The translations under genes and the position numbers were made by a program. A stretch of DNA of 14,156 nt from Dehalococcoidia bacterium UBA6627 (GTDB lineage Bacteria; Chloroflexota; Dehalococcoidia; UBA2979), in NCBI GenBank assembly GCA_002455955.1, contig DKLZ01000067.1, positions 1 to 14,156 on the forward strand, given 5' to 3'. The notes under the pieces were generated by a model. That model searched no databases and had not been told where the DNA came from. It worked only from the letters and a program-made list of their open reading frames with translations. Shown here piece after piece: positions 6,070 to 13,594 of this stretch (positions within the stretch are counted from its first letter, which is position 1; each line of letters starts with the position of its first letter).

Positions 6070-7737
6070 GTGGGGGCTACTTTGACTAGTAAAAGCAAGC
6101 ACGAGTGGCTAGACACCACACACAAAAAAGCGGTCAATCGCTTCGCAGAGCGACGCGATCATTTCGAGTCCTCATCTGGAGCCGAACTAGATCCGCTCTA
6201 CGGACCGGAAGATCTTGCGGAATGGAACTATCACGAAAAGCTCGGATACCCAGGAGAGTATCCGTTCACCCGAGGTGTGCAGCCGACGATGTACAGAGGA
6301 CGTCTCTGGACGATGCGGCAGTATGCAGGATTTGCCGACGCAGCTGAGTCGAACAAACGATACAAGTTCCTGTTGGAACAAGGGCAGACGGGATTGTCTG
6401 TTGCATTTGATTTACCTACTCAGATTGGCTTCGATTCTGATTCCGAGCAGTCGATTGGAGAGGTTGGAAAAGTTGGAGTTGCGATCTCCTCACTAGAGGA
6501 CATGGAGACGTTGACCGAAGGGATCCCTCTCGAGCAGATCACAACGTCCATGACTATCAACGCCACAGCGCCTATTCTGCTCGCGTTCTATGTTGCGGCG
6601 GCGAAGAAGCAGAATGCTGATCTCACCAAAATCGGCGGCACGATCCAAAATGACATTTTAAAGGAATACATCGCGCGCGGTACGTATATCTTTCCTCCAC
6701 GTCCATCTCTGAGATTGGTGACCGACAGCTTTGCATGGTGCAAAGACAATCTACCAGCTTGGAATACGATATCGATCAGCGGGTACCACATGCGTGAGGC
6801 AGGCTGTACAGCTGCTCAGGAACTCGCATTCACATTTGCGAATGCGATCGAATATGTCGAAGCTGCTATCGAAGCGGATTTGGAATTCGATGAGTTCGCA
6901 CCACGGCTGGCGTTTTTCTGGGCATGTCACTCGAATTTCCTCGAGGAAGTCGCTAAGTTTCGTGCAAGTCGTCGCGTTTGGGCGCGAATCGCGACGGAGC
7001 GTTACGGTTCAAAGAACCCGCGAGCGCAAATGCTGCGCTTCCACACGCAGACTGGTGGAGCAACGCTAACTGCGCAGCAACCTCTTAATAACCTCGTCCG
7101 TACTGCCTTACAGGCGATGTCAGCAGTACTCGGTGGTACACAATCACTACATACTAATTCTTACGACGAAGCGCTTGCACTTCCTACCGAAGAAGCAGTT
7201 GAGCTGGCATTAAGAACTCAGCAAATGATTGGTCATGAATCAGGAGTTGCTGACGTCATTGATCCCTTGGCGGGATCATATTACATCGAGGAATTAACGG
7301 ACCGAGTCGAGAAAGAGGCGATGGCCTACATCGATCGCATTCAAGATCTTGGTGGTGCTCTCACAGGGATCGAGCAAGGATTCCAGCAGCGTGAAATTCA
7401 GGAAAGTGCATATCGCCTCCAGCAACAGACTGAGACGAAGGATCGGATTGTCGTTGGGGTGAACGATTTCATTACTGACGAGCTTGAGCCTCCGTCGATC
7501 ATGAGAGTTGATCCGGCTGTCGAAAAGCGCCGCGTAGATGATATTCGTGCTTTGAAGGCTCGTCGTGATCAAGAGGCGGTTGACAATTCCTTGAAAGCGA
7601 TTCGACAAGCAGCTAGTGGTACCGAGAACATGATGCCACTACTGATTGAGGCCGGAGAAAATTATGTCACGGTCGGAGAGATCTGTGATGTATTGCGTGA
7701 CGAATGGGGCGAGTATCAGGAAGTGATGACCCTTTAG
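6070..7737 (+). CDS. Methylmalonyl-CoA mutase, large (catalytic) subunit
   Basis: This 555-residue catalytic subunit of coenzyme B12-dependent methylmalonyl-CoA mutase interconverts methylmalonyl-CoA and succinyl-CoA. It is the TIM-barrel substrate domain only; the B12-binding domain is a separate gene at 8639. Visible family motifs are TMYRGRLWTMRQYAGF (73-88), GQTGLSVAFDLPTQ (105-118), GTIQNDILKEYIARGTYIFP (190-209) and SISGYHMREAG (235-245). Tyr75, Arg215 (in PSLR) and His240 match the tyrosine, arginine and histidine that define methylmalonyl-CoA rather than isobutyryl-CoA specificity in this family. Start is uncertain: the GTG at 6070 would make an almost leaderless message from the promoter just upstream, whereas the TTG at 6082 has GGGGG 5 bases before it and may be the true start. 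First gene of a mutase/epimerase/MeaB operon. Confidence 0.96.
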   Translation: MGATLTSKSKHEWLDTTHKKAVNRFAERRDHFESSSGAELDPLYGPEDLAEWNYHEKLGYPGEYPFTRGVQPTMYRGRLWTMRQYAGFADAAESNKRYKFLLEQGQTGLSVAFDLPTQIGFDSDSEQSIGEVGKVGVAISSLEDMETLTEGIPLEQITTSMTINATAPILLAFYVAAAKKQNADLTKIGGTIQNDILKEYIARGTYIFPPRPSLRLVTDSFAWCKDNLPAWNTISISGYHMREAGCTAAQELAFTFANAIEYVEAAIEADLEFDEFAPRLAFFWACHSNFLEEVAKFRASRRVWARIATERYGSKNPRAQMLRFHTQTGGATLTAQQPLNNLVRTALQAMSAVLGGTQSLHTNSYDEALALPTEEAVELALRTQQMIGHESGVADVIDPLAGSYYIEELTDRVEKEAMAYIDRIQDLGGALTGIEQGFQQREIQESAYRLQQQTETKDRIVVGVNDFITDELEPPSIMRVDPAVEKRRVDDIRALKARRDQEAVDNSLKAIRQAASGTENMMPLLIEAGENYVTVGEICDVLRDEWGEYQEVMTL

Positions 7738-7781
7738 TTAACTCATCCTTTTCTCCCATCGAGACTATCCTGGAGCTTTCT

Positions 7782-8600
7782 ATGATCGACAAAATTCATC
7801 ACGTGGGCGTTGTTGTTCCTGATGCTGATGAAGCACTCCATTTTTTTCGAGATGTAATGTGTCTCGAAGTCACCGCAGATCGCACCATTGAAGAGCAAGG
7901 TGTCCGCGGTGTGCTGCTAGCTGTTGGGGAGAACGAGATCGAATTATTGCAGCCGACTCGCGAAGATACCGGTGTTGCTCGATACCTCGAATCCAGAGGT
8001 CCGACGCTTCACCATATATGTTTTCGTACCGATGACATTCGAAGTGAGCTGCAACGTTTGAAAACGTCAGGCATCAAATTAATTGATGAAGAGCCTCGTG
8101 AAGGGCTGGCTGGAGAGATAGCTTTTATCCATCCGGAAGCTGCTCACGGTGTTCTAGTTGAGCTAGCGCAACCTCCTGATGATGCGCACAGTTCGGATGC
8201 GAAAGGCTTCGACCATCTTGCTCTGCTTGTGACAGACATGAAGAAAGCCAGTGCCAGTTGGAAACAACTTGTTGGTATCGAGGTCTCAAATGAAGTGCAT
8301 GCTGAAGCACGAGGGATGCGGATCGGACAAATGCCCATCAGTCAGGTTGTAATTGAGCTGCTGGTTGCTGATTCTCCTCAATCGCCGCTTGCTAAACGTC
8401 TTGATGAGGTGGGAGAAAGTGCCTCTTCGATGGTTGCAATCGAGACTAAGGACATCCACAGCGAGATCGCCCGTTACCGTGAAGCTGGGTATGAGTTAGC
8501 TGATGCTGCTGCGGGACCGTTACCCGACAGCATCACTGCGACGATCTCTGCAGACCAGTCGTTTGGACTAGCGATCCAACTAATTGAGTATCGAAACTAA
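7782..8600 (+). CDS. mce: Methylmalonyl-CoA epimerase, tandem two-domain VOC protein
   Basis: This 272-residue protein of the vicinal oxygen chelate (glyoxalase) superfamily probably epimerises (S)- to (R)-methylmalonyl-CoA for the mutase. The first half (1-132) looks like a complete epimerase: IHHVGVVVPDADEA (5-18), with likely metal ligands His7, Glu54 (IELL), His78 (LHHICFRTDD) and Glu127 (VLVELAQP). The second half (about 142-272) is another VOC domain keeping His145 and Glu192 but with Met217 and Gln266 at the other two ligand positions, so it probably does not bind metal in the same way. Ordinary epimerases are about 135-150 residues and dimeric, so this is an internal duplication. The ATG at 7782 has GGAG seven bases before it; the frame is open further upstream, but that part overlaps the mutase gene and is not epimerase-like. 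It lies between the two mutase subunit genes. Confidence 0.88.
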   Translation: MIDKIHHVGVVVPDADEALHFFRDVMCLEVTADRTIEEQGVRGVLLAVGENEIELLQPTREDTGVARYLESRGPTLHHICFRTDDIRSELQRLKTSGIKLIDEEPREGLAGEIAFIHPEAAHGVLVELAQPPDDAHSSDAKGFDHLALLVTDMKKASASWKQLVGIEVSNEVHAEARGMRIGQMPISQVVIELLVADSPQSPLAKRLDEVGESASSMVAIETKDIHSEIARYREAGYELADAAAGPLPDSITATISADQSFGLAIQLIEYRN

Positions 8601-8638
8601 GTGACATCGATCTTGTCAGGACCGACGTGGAGGCTCCG

Positions 8639-9076
8639 ATGAACGATCCAAACACCACATCCGGTAGCGTGGCAGAAGGACGCCCAATACGGGTTCTGAT
8701 TGCGAAGCCAGGTCTAGATGGTCACGATAGAGGAGCAAAAGTGGTTGCTCGTGCCCTGCGAGATGCAGGTATGGAGGTTGTTTACACAGGTATCCGGCAG
8801 ACACCAGAAATGATTGCGGAAGCTGCATTGCAGGAAGACGTTCAGGTGGTTGGACTCTCGATTCTGTCGGGTGCGCATCTTGGGCTATTTCCGCGTATCG
8901 TCGAGGAGCTTACGCAACGAAAGATCGATGACGTTCTTCTGTTTGCTGGCGGGATTATCCCGGCCGAGGACGTCTCGCAAGTAGAAGCACTCGGATTCAA
9001 GGGTGTGTTCGGACCTGGTACCGACACACGTGATGTCATAGAGTTTGTGCGCGAGAACGCGCCGCGTCGCGTTTAG
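8639..9076 (+). CDS. Methylmalonyl-CoA mutase, small cobalamin-binding subunit
   Basis: This 145-residue Rossmann-like B12-binding subunit completes the mutase. The family signature DxHxxG is present as DGHDRG (27-32), where His29 replaces the dimethylbenzimidazole ligand of cobalt. SILSGAH (74-80) and FAGGIIP (102-108) are the other conserved cobalamin-tail contacts. I chose the ATG at 8639 because GGAGG ends six bases before it; a GTG at 8627 contains that ribosome site and is unlikely. The gene follows the epimerase by 38 bases and precedes meaB by 5 bases. A split mutase with separate small subunit is common in archaea and several bacterial phyla, unlike the fused mutase of proteobacteria. 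Confidence 0.96.
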   Translation: MNDPNTTSGSVAEGRPIRVLIAKPGLDGHDRGAKVVARALRDAGMEVVYTGIRQTPEMIAEAALQEDVQVVGLSILSGAHLGLFPRIVEELTQRKIDDVLLFAGGIIPAEDVSQVEALGFKGVFGPGTDTRDVIEFVRENAPRRV

Positions 9077-9081
9077 TTCTT

Positions 9082-10050
9082 TTGGACGCCCAAGAAATAG
9101 TCGATTCTTTGCTAGCAGGAGATCGCCGCGCGCTGGCTCGTGCGATCACCCACGTTGAAGCTGACACTATGATTGGCCGTGAAATATTGCGTCAGGTTTA
9201 TCCGAGGACAGGGCGAGCCCAGACTATCGGAATTACCGGGTCAGCTGGGACCGGTAAGTCAACTCTTGTTGGCGCAGTTGCGCGAGAAGAACGTGTACGT
9301 GGTCGCACAGTAGGTATCGTCGCGGTCGATCCGTCTTCCCCGTTCTCGCATGGTGCGATTCTTGGCGACCGCATTCGCATGCAAGAGTTAACCAGTGATC
9401 CGGGTGTGTTTCTTCGTTCAATGGCATCGAGGGGAAATCTCGGAGGGTTATCGGAAACGGCTACAGGCGTCGTCGATTTGATGGATGTTTTTGGTCACGA
9501 CGTTGTACTGATTGAGACTGTCGGAGCCGGTCAGGACGAAGTGGAAGTGGCTACAACAGCACAGACTACTGTTTTGGTTACGAATCCCGCGGCGGGAGAT
9601 GAAGTTCAGTCAATGAAGGCTGGATTGATGGAGATCGCACAGATTATGGTCGTGAACAAGGCCGATCTCGCCGGTGCTGACACAGCAGTAGCTCAGCTTC
9701 GAGCACTACTTGCGATCGCAAATCATGATGCTTGGAAACCTCCCGTCCTTTCAACGGTAGCAAGAGCTAACGAGGGTGTTGCCGAGCTAGTTGACTCGAT
9801 CGATGATCATCAAGAGCACACTCGCAGTGACACACATGGTGCTCAAGAACGCGAACGCCATGTTCGAGGCCAGATCGTAGCACTCGTTCGAGCGGGATTG
9901 CATCGTGAGGTATTTGAGATTGACAAAGTGAACAGTCTTCTAGATGAGCTAGTCCTGGAGGTTGCTGCACGTAATCAAGATCCACGCTCGGCCGCAGGCG
10001 AGCTTCTTGAAGCACTTCCGAAGCTATGGGCTACCCCTGAGGAGATGTAG
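9082..10050 (+). CDS. meaB: MeaB/ArgK-family GTPase, chaperone of methylmalonyl-CoA mutase
   Basis: This 322-residue G3E GTPase of the MeaB family gates cofactor loading and protects methylmalonyl-CoA mutase from inactivation. Motifs: Walker A GSAGTGKST (53-61); DPSSPFSHGAILGDRIRM (83-100); the switch/Walker B region IETVGAGQDEVEV (144-156); and base-recognition NKAD (192-195). The family usually has GPPGAGKST at Walker A, so the SAGT version is a small departure. Start is a TTG at 9082, five bases after the small-subunit stop, with no clear ribosome site; coupling to the upstream gene would explain this. No better in-frame start exists nearby. The C-terminal part (about 250-322) carries the helical dimerisation arm typical of the family. 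Its place right behind the mutase genes confirms the assignment. Confidence 0.95.
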   Translation: MDAQEIVDSLLAGDRRALARAITHVEADTMIGREILRQVYPRTGRAQTIGITGSAGTGKSTLVGAVAREERVRGRTVGIVAVDPSSPFSHGAILGDRIRMQELTSDPGVFLRSMASRGNLGGLSETATGVVDLMDVFGHDVVLIETVGAGQDEVEVATTAQTTVLVTNPAAGDEVQSMKAGLMEIAQIMVVNKADLAGADTAVAQLRALLAIANHDAWKPPVLSTVARANEGVAELVDSIDDHQEHTRSDTHGAQERERHVRGQIVALVRAGLHREVFEIDKVNSLLDELVLEVAARNQDPRSAAGELLEALPKLWATPEEM

Positions 10051-10065
10051 CTCTAGACTGGTGTT

Positions 10066-10773
10066 ATGGCACAACGGCTTCGGGTAACGTTCGCCAAGCG
10101 AGGTCCGCTCCGCTGGGTGGGCCATTTAGACATGATGAGAACATGGGAGCGGACTATACGTCGCGCTGGTTTGCCGTTGTCCTATTCCCAAGGATTTTCC
10201 CCGCACGCGAAGATAGCACTTGCAGCGCCACTACCTGTCGGGCTCGAAGGTTCACGAGAAATGCTTGATCTTTGGTTAGATGAAGATTTGACACTCGATC
10301 TGGTAGTGCAGCAACTCAAGGCCGTAATGCCGCCAGGACTGACCGTATCGGAGGTCAATGAAGTTGATGACAGTTTGCCCTCGATGCAGTCTTGCCTGCA
10401 TGCCGCTCATTACAGTGTGGAATTTGAACCTGGTGTCGTAGATTTCCAGACACTCAGCTCAAAAGTCACTGAATTATTGGAGCTGAATAAGCTCGATTGG
10501 GAAGAGCAGCGTGGTGACAAGGTACGGCGCTATGATCTACGTAGAACGATTATTGACATAACCTGTCTCCAGGTGGGGGATACTGTAAGTCTTGACATGC
10601 ACTTATCACTCCAGCAAGGACGTACAGGGCGCCCTGCTCAAGTACTCCGAGCGTTAGGAGGGGTATTAACCTCTATGTGTATCACGCGCACGACGATTGA
10701 GTTTGTGCCAATCAATCGTGAAGAATCTCTGGTAGATGACACGGAGATTTCACCGCAGATTTCGGTTAATTGA
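10066..10773 (+). CDS. DUF2344 / TIGR03936 radical-SAM-linked protein
   Basis: This 235-residue protein of the DUF2344 family has the characteristic pattern LRVTFAKRGPLRWVGHLDMM (5-24), then RAGLPLSYSQGFSPHAKI (33-50) and PLPVGLEG (55-62). The family is named after its usual partner, a B12-binding-domain radical SAM protein encoded next door or fused to it; its own biochemical role is not established. Here no radical SAM gene is adjacent: upstream is meaB (15-base gap) and downstream a lipoprotein. ATG 10066 is the first start after the meaB stop and has only a weak ribosome site, so coupling to meaB is likely. A link to RNA maturation is sometimes inferred from neighbours in other genomes but is not supported by the neighbours here, apart from tilS further on. 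Confidence 0.88.
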   Translation: MAQRLRVTFAKRGPLRWVGHLDMMRTWERTIRRAGLPLSYSQGFSPHAKIALAAPLPVGLEGSREMLDLWLDEDLTLDLVVQQLKAVMPPGLTVSEVNEVDDSLPSMQSCLHAAHYSVEFEPGVVDFQTLSSKVTELLELNKLDWEEQRGDKVRRYDLRRTIIDITCLQVGDTVSLDMHLSLQQGRTGRPAQVLRALGGVLTSMCITRTTIEFVPINREESLVDDTEISPQISVN

Positions 10774-10778
10774 CGATA

Positions 10779-11450
10779 ATGCGATTACTAGTTGCTGCCG
10801 TGATTGTGATAATTGTTTGTGTTTCCTGCGGTAGCTCTGATTCAGAGATAGTTACGCCAACGTCAACAATCGCTGTCACTTCCCAGAATCCTTCAATCCG
10901 GACGCCGACACCTGTAATACAGCAGCAGCCTGCACTACAGGTGTCGGCGACGTCTACTTCGGAGCCGGTAGTCACAGCTACAGCTGCAGCCACTCCAGTC
11001 GCGAATGCAGCCATCGTTTCGAGTGAACGAGAGGGTGACGTGACGGGTATTCCTTTTTCAACTGAGGATGTGCGGCTGATGGTCGAAGGTGAATATGGTT
11101 ACTCATTTTGGCTAGTTAAGGAAAGGGCTCCGCTTTGTCCCAGCAGTAGCGTCGTCGGACGTCCGTACTGGTCCGCCAGTCTGGCAGGAAGCGATTTCGG
11201 ACCAGTGTTCGTGCTCTGGGTGTATCCAGATATTGAAACACTCCGACTGGATTGGACGGCCGTCAATGGTCAAGCACCGGTGCCAATTTTCGACTGTGAA
11301 TTACCATCGGGCTTTGTCTATTGGAACGAGAATCTTGTATTAGCTTTTGACGTTTGGTTGGGACTAGGCCAACCGCTTCCTTTAGCCGGGCATCCTGAAA
11401 ATCCTAATGACATGCCTGCGATAACAGCTTTCCTGAGTTTGGAACGCTGA
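10779..11450 (+). CDS. Putative lipoprotein of unknown function
   Basis: This 223-residue protein is probably exported. The N-terminus has a short hydrophobic stretch, LLVAAVIVIIVCVS (3-16), ending at Cys17 followed by GSS, which resembles a lipoprotein signal, although Cys at position -3 of the lipobox is atypical. Residues about 20-80 are a low-complexity Thr/Ser/Pro/Ala linker (for example TPTPVIQQQP). Residues about 95-223 form a compact, tryptophan-rich domain with Cys120 and Cys173, which could form a disulfide. I do not recognise the domain. The ATG at 10779 was chosen; a TTG at 10770 would add three residues and overlap the stop of the preceding gene. No ribosome site is visible, so translation is probably coupled. 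The stop overlaps the next ATG by one base (TGATG). The linker contains a strong inverted repeat at 10903-10949. Confidence 0.72.
   Translation: MRLLVAAVIVIIVCVSCGSSDSEIVTPTSTIAVTSQNPSIRTPTPVIQQQPALQVSATSTSEPVVTATAAATPVANAAIVSSEREGDVTGIPFSTEDVRLMVEGEYGYSFWLVKERAPLCPSSSVVGRPYWSASLAGSDFGPVFVLWVYPDIETLRLDWTAVNGQAPVPIFDCELPSGFVYWNENLVLAFDVWLGLGQPLPLAGHPENPNDMPAITAFLSLER
10903..10949. repeat. 14-bp perfect inverted repeat inside the lipoprotein gene
   Basis: CGCCGACACCTGTA (10903-10916) is the exact reverse complement of TACAGGTGTCGGCG (10936-10949), with a 19-base loop. It lies in the low-complexity linker of the lipoprotein gene. It is GC-rich and would form a stable hairpin in the mRNA. No poly-T run follows, so it is not a standard intrinsic terminator. 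Confidence 0.9.
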
Positions 11451-12070
11451 TGGCGGTCACTCTCTATCTGGTGAGACATGGTGAGACCGAGGATAATGCT
11501 CTTGGGATACCTCAAGGGTTACGGGATGTGCCGTTGAATAATCGTGGTCGTTTTCAAGCCGAAGCAGTTGCGGGGTGGTTTCGGTCACGAGATCTAACTG
11601 CACTTATATCGAGTCCACTCCTACGCACGCGGGATGTCGCCAGAGCGATAGGTGCTGCAAAGGATATTGACGTTCAGGAAGATATTCGCCTTGTCGAGTT
11701 CGATCAGGGTGATCTTGATGGTATGCCGATTCCAGAAGCGCGTAGGCGGTATCCTGATTTCATTGAGCGCTGGCGAACCGAAGATCCGACGGATCTTCGG
11801 ATGCCTGGAGGTGAGACATACGGAGAAGTACAAGCCCGTATGGTCGAGATCATTGAAGAGGTAGCAGGGAAGCATCCTAACGGTTCAGTGGCGATGGTCA
11901 CTCACAATTTGGCGATCAAAGCTGCACTGTGTCACGGTTTTGATGTTCCACTATCTGTATTCCGTCGTATCCGAATAGATCTTGCCGCGGTCTCGGTTGT
12001 AGAAGTCGAACCAGAGCGTCGATGGCGAGTTTCACTCATGAATGAACGCTGTCACGTTGATAGCGTGTGA
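11450..12070 (+). CDS. Histidine phosphatase (phosphoglycerate-mutase-like) family protein
   Basis: This 206-residue member of the histidine phosphatase superfamily has LVRHGETEDN at the N-terminus with catalytic His10 in RHGE (9-12), SSPLLRTRDVA (54-64) with Arg59, the acid region VEFDQGDLDG (82-91) and the second catalytic histidine in MVTHN (149-153). It is about the usual length for cofactor-dependent phosphatases such as CobC or phosphoserine phosphatase types. The substrate cannot be told from sequence. Because the operon handles B12 enzymes, a CobC-like alpha-ribazole phosphatase is conceivable, but no other cobalamin biosynthesis gene is present. Its ATG overlaps the lipoprotein stop by one base (TGATG), which is classic translational coupling. 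The second motif has Asn where many members have Gly. Confidence 0.9.
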   Translation: MAVTLYLVRHGETEDNALGIPQGLRDVPLNNRGRFQAEAVAGWFRSRDLTALISSPLLRTRDVARAIGAAKDIDVQEDIRLVEFDQGDLDGMPIPEARRRYPDFIERWRTEDPTDLRMPGGETYGEVQARMVEIIEEVAGKHPNGSVAMVTHNLAIKAALCHGFDVPLSVFRRIRIDLAAVSVVEVEPERRWRVSLMNERCHVDSV

Positions 12071-12078
12071 GAGGCTAG

Positions 12079-12120
12079 TCGGTTTGAAATACACGAACCG
12101 ATCGCTTCGATATGCGAAGC
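12079..12120 (+). other. Two consecutive small hairpins between the phosphatase and ftsB-like genes
   Basis: TCGGTT (12079-12084) pairs with AACCGA (12096-12101), and GCTTCG (12104-12109) pairs with CGAAGC (12115-12120), both perfect 6-bp stems. Only a weak T-rich stretch (12131-12136) follows, so this is at best a leaky terminator or a processing/attenuation site. A weak TTGAAA lies inside the first hairpin. Confidence 0.4.
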
Positions 12121-12136
12121 TCTGTTACCGTTTCTT

Positions 12137-12532
12137 ATGGCGGGGCGGAAGGCAAGAGTGTTAATGCACCGTCTACCTATGCTGACCTTTCGTGAGCCAG
12201 TATTTGGACCGTTCCAGATGGTCATAGCGGTCGCGCTACTTCTCATTGGCTTATTTGTGTACGCAGGCTTCCAAACTGCCGTACAGAACCACCGTCTTCA
12301 ATTACAAGAGCGTGTACTCCGTGATGACATAGCTCAGCAACAACAGCAACGAGCCAAGCTCGAAGGTTTGAGCAGTTACATCAATTCTGATGAATACATT
12401 GAAGCTATTGCTCGGACCGAATTCGGTCTTGTTCTGCCCGGTGAAGTTGCAATTGTGGTAGAAGCGCCGGTAGTGCCGTTAGCAGATCGTGCACCAGGTG
12501 AGCGCTGGTGGGAGCCGCTGGTCGGCGACTAG
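12137..12532 (+). CDS. FtsB/DivIC-family septum formation initiator
   Basis: This 131-residue single-pass membrane protein of the FtsB/DivIC family is part of the divisome complex with FtsL and FtsQ. It has a basic N-terminus, a transmembrane helix at about 28-47 (MVIAVALLLIGLFVYAGF), a glutamine-rich coiled coil at about 48-80 and the characteristic YIEAIARTEFGLVLPGEVAI (87-106) of the family. A Pro/Trp tail (WWEPL) ends it. The start is uncertain: ATG 12137 lacks a ribosome site, while an ATG nine codons later (12164) has GGAAGG upstream but 11 bases away. The gene is nine bases ahead of tilS, a pairing of division and tRNA-lysidine genes that is also common elsewhere. Confidence 0.85.
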   Translation: MAGRKARVLMHRLPMLTFREPVFGPFQMVIAVALLLIGLFVYAGFQTAVQNHRLQLQERVLRDDIAQQQQQRAKLEGLSSYINSDEYIEAIARTEFGLVLPGEVAIVVEAPVVPLADRAPGERWWEPLVGD

Positions 12533-12541
12533 GTTCGAAGT

Positions 12542-13594
12542 ATGACTAAACTCTCAGGGCCTTTTCCACGTAATCGACGGACCGATTCTTTTGAGCGTCG
12601 GGTGGCTAGTTCGCTCCAAGGACGAATAGTTTTCGCCGAACCGCTCGTCATTGCTTGCTCAGGCGGACCTGACTCTGTTTCGTTGCTTGTGTCGGTTTGT
12701 CGCGCGATGCCGTCCTCATCGATTATTGCTGCATATTTTGATCATCGATTACGCTCAGAGTTTGAAACTCAGGCGGATGCGGTGTTCGTCCGTGAGCTTG
12801 CCGAAAAGCTTTCTGTTGAATTCGCTGTTGGTTGTTCCGAATTCCCGATTGCCTCCAGTGAGGCTTCCGCCCGTGTTGCGCGTTACCGTTGGCTCGGCAG
12901 CATCCTTTCACAAGAAGGAGCTGTCACATTACTGACGGGCCACACTCGCGATGATCAAGCAGAGACAGTACTCCTCAATTTGGCTCGTGGCACGGGATTA
13001 CGAGGTGCTCGTGGAATGCGTTTGGAGAGCCCGTGGCCTGTTGCGATGTCAGGGGATAAGGCCATGCGTCTCCTACGGCCGCTTCTCGGGGTGACTCGAT
13101 CAGAGATCGATACCTATTTGGAAGCCCTTTCATTAGAAGCTCGAAGCGATTCAACTAACGAGACTTTGATATATGCAAGAAATCGAGTTCGTCATCAAGT
13201 ATTACCGGCGTTGCAGGAAGTAAATGTTGAAGTTCGTGAGCATCTTGCTCGCTTTGCAGATCGAGTTGATGAAGCTGACTTAGCTCTTGAAGTCTGGGCT
13301 GAGCGAGAGTTTGCTGCGATAGGAGCAGTGAGAGGAAACATCGCTGACATCGAACGTCGCCCCCTGCGCGAACTTCCTGCTGCGGTCGCTGCTTATGTGC
13401 TTGAGATCGCTGCTAGCCGAATTGGTCTTGAATTAAATGCACGTCAAATCAATACTTTGCTGGAATGTACCGCACGGCGTGGTGCGCATTGTGACTTAGC
13501 TGATGGACGTGCCTGGACGGACGACCACAAATTAATGTTGCAGATCGGATCAAAGATTGAAGAAAAAGATAGAAACGCAATAGCCTCAGACTGA
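12542..13594 (+). CDS. tilS: tRNA(Ile)-lysidine synthetase
   Basis: This 350-residue ATP-dependent enzyme converts C34 of tRNA-Ile(CAU) to lysidine, so that it reads AUA and is charged with isoleucine. The N-type PP-loop SGGPDS is at 40-45. Other family motifs: FDHRLR (66-71), GHTRDDQAETVLLNLARGTG (133-152), LLRPLLGVTRSEI (177-189) and DSTNETLIYARNRVRHQVLP (203-222), the last a tRNA-binding signature. A helical region (about 240-335) follows. The larger C-terminal TilS domain of E. coli is absent, as in shorter bacterial forms. The ATG at 12542 follows the ftsB-like stop by nine bases, with only a weak ribosome site. It is the last protein gene before the rRNA. Confidence 0.96.
   Translation: MTKLSGPFPRNRRTDSFERRVASSLQGRIVFAEPLVIACSGGPDSVSLLVSVCRAMPSSSIIAAYFDHRLRSEFETQADAVFVRELAEKLSVEFAVGCSEFPIASSEASARVARYRWLGSILSQEGAVTLLTGHTRDDQAETVLLNLARGTGLRGARGMRLESPWPVAMSGDKAMRLLRPLLGVTRSEIDTYLEALSLEARSDSTNETLIYARNRVRHQVLPALQEVNVEVREHLARFADRVDEADLALEVWAEREFAAIGAVRGNIADIERRPLRELPAAVAAYVLEIAASRIGLELNARQINTLLECTARRGAHCDLADGRAWTDDHKLMLQIGSKIEEKDRNAIASD

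Noticed and set aside
10766..11014. 82-residue Val/Thr-rich minus-strand frame
   Set aside because: It is the reverse image of the low-complexity lipoprotein linker and its inverted repeat.
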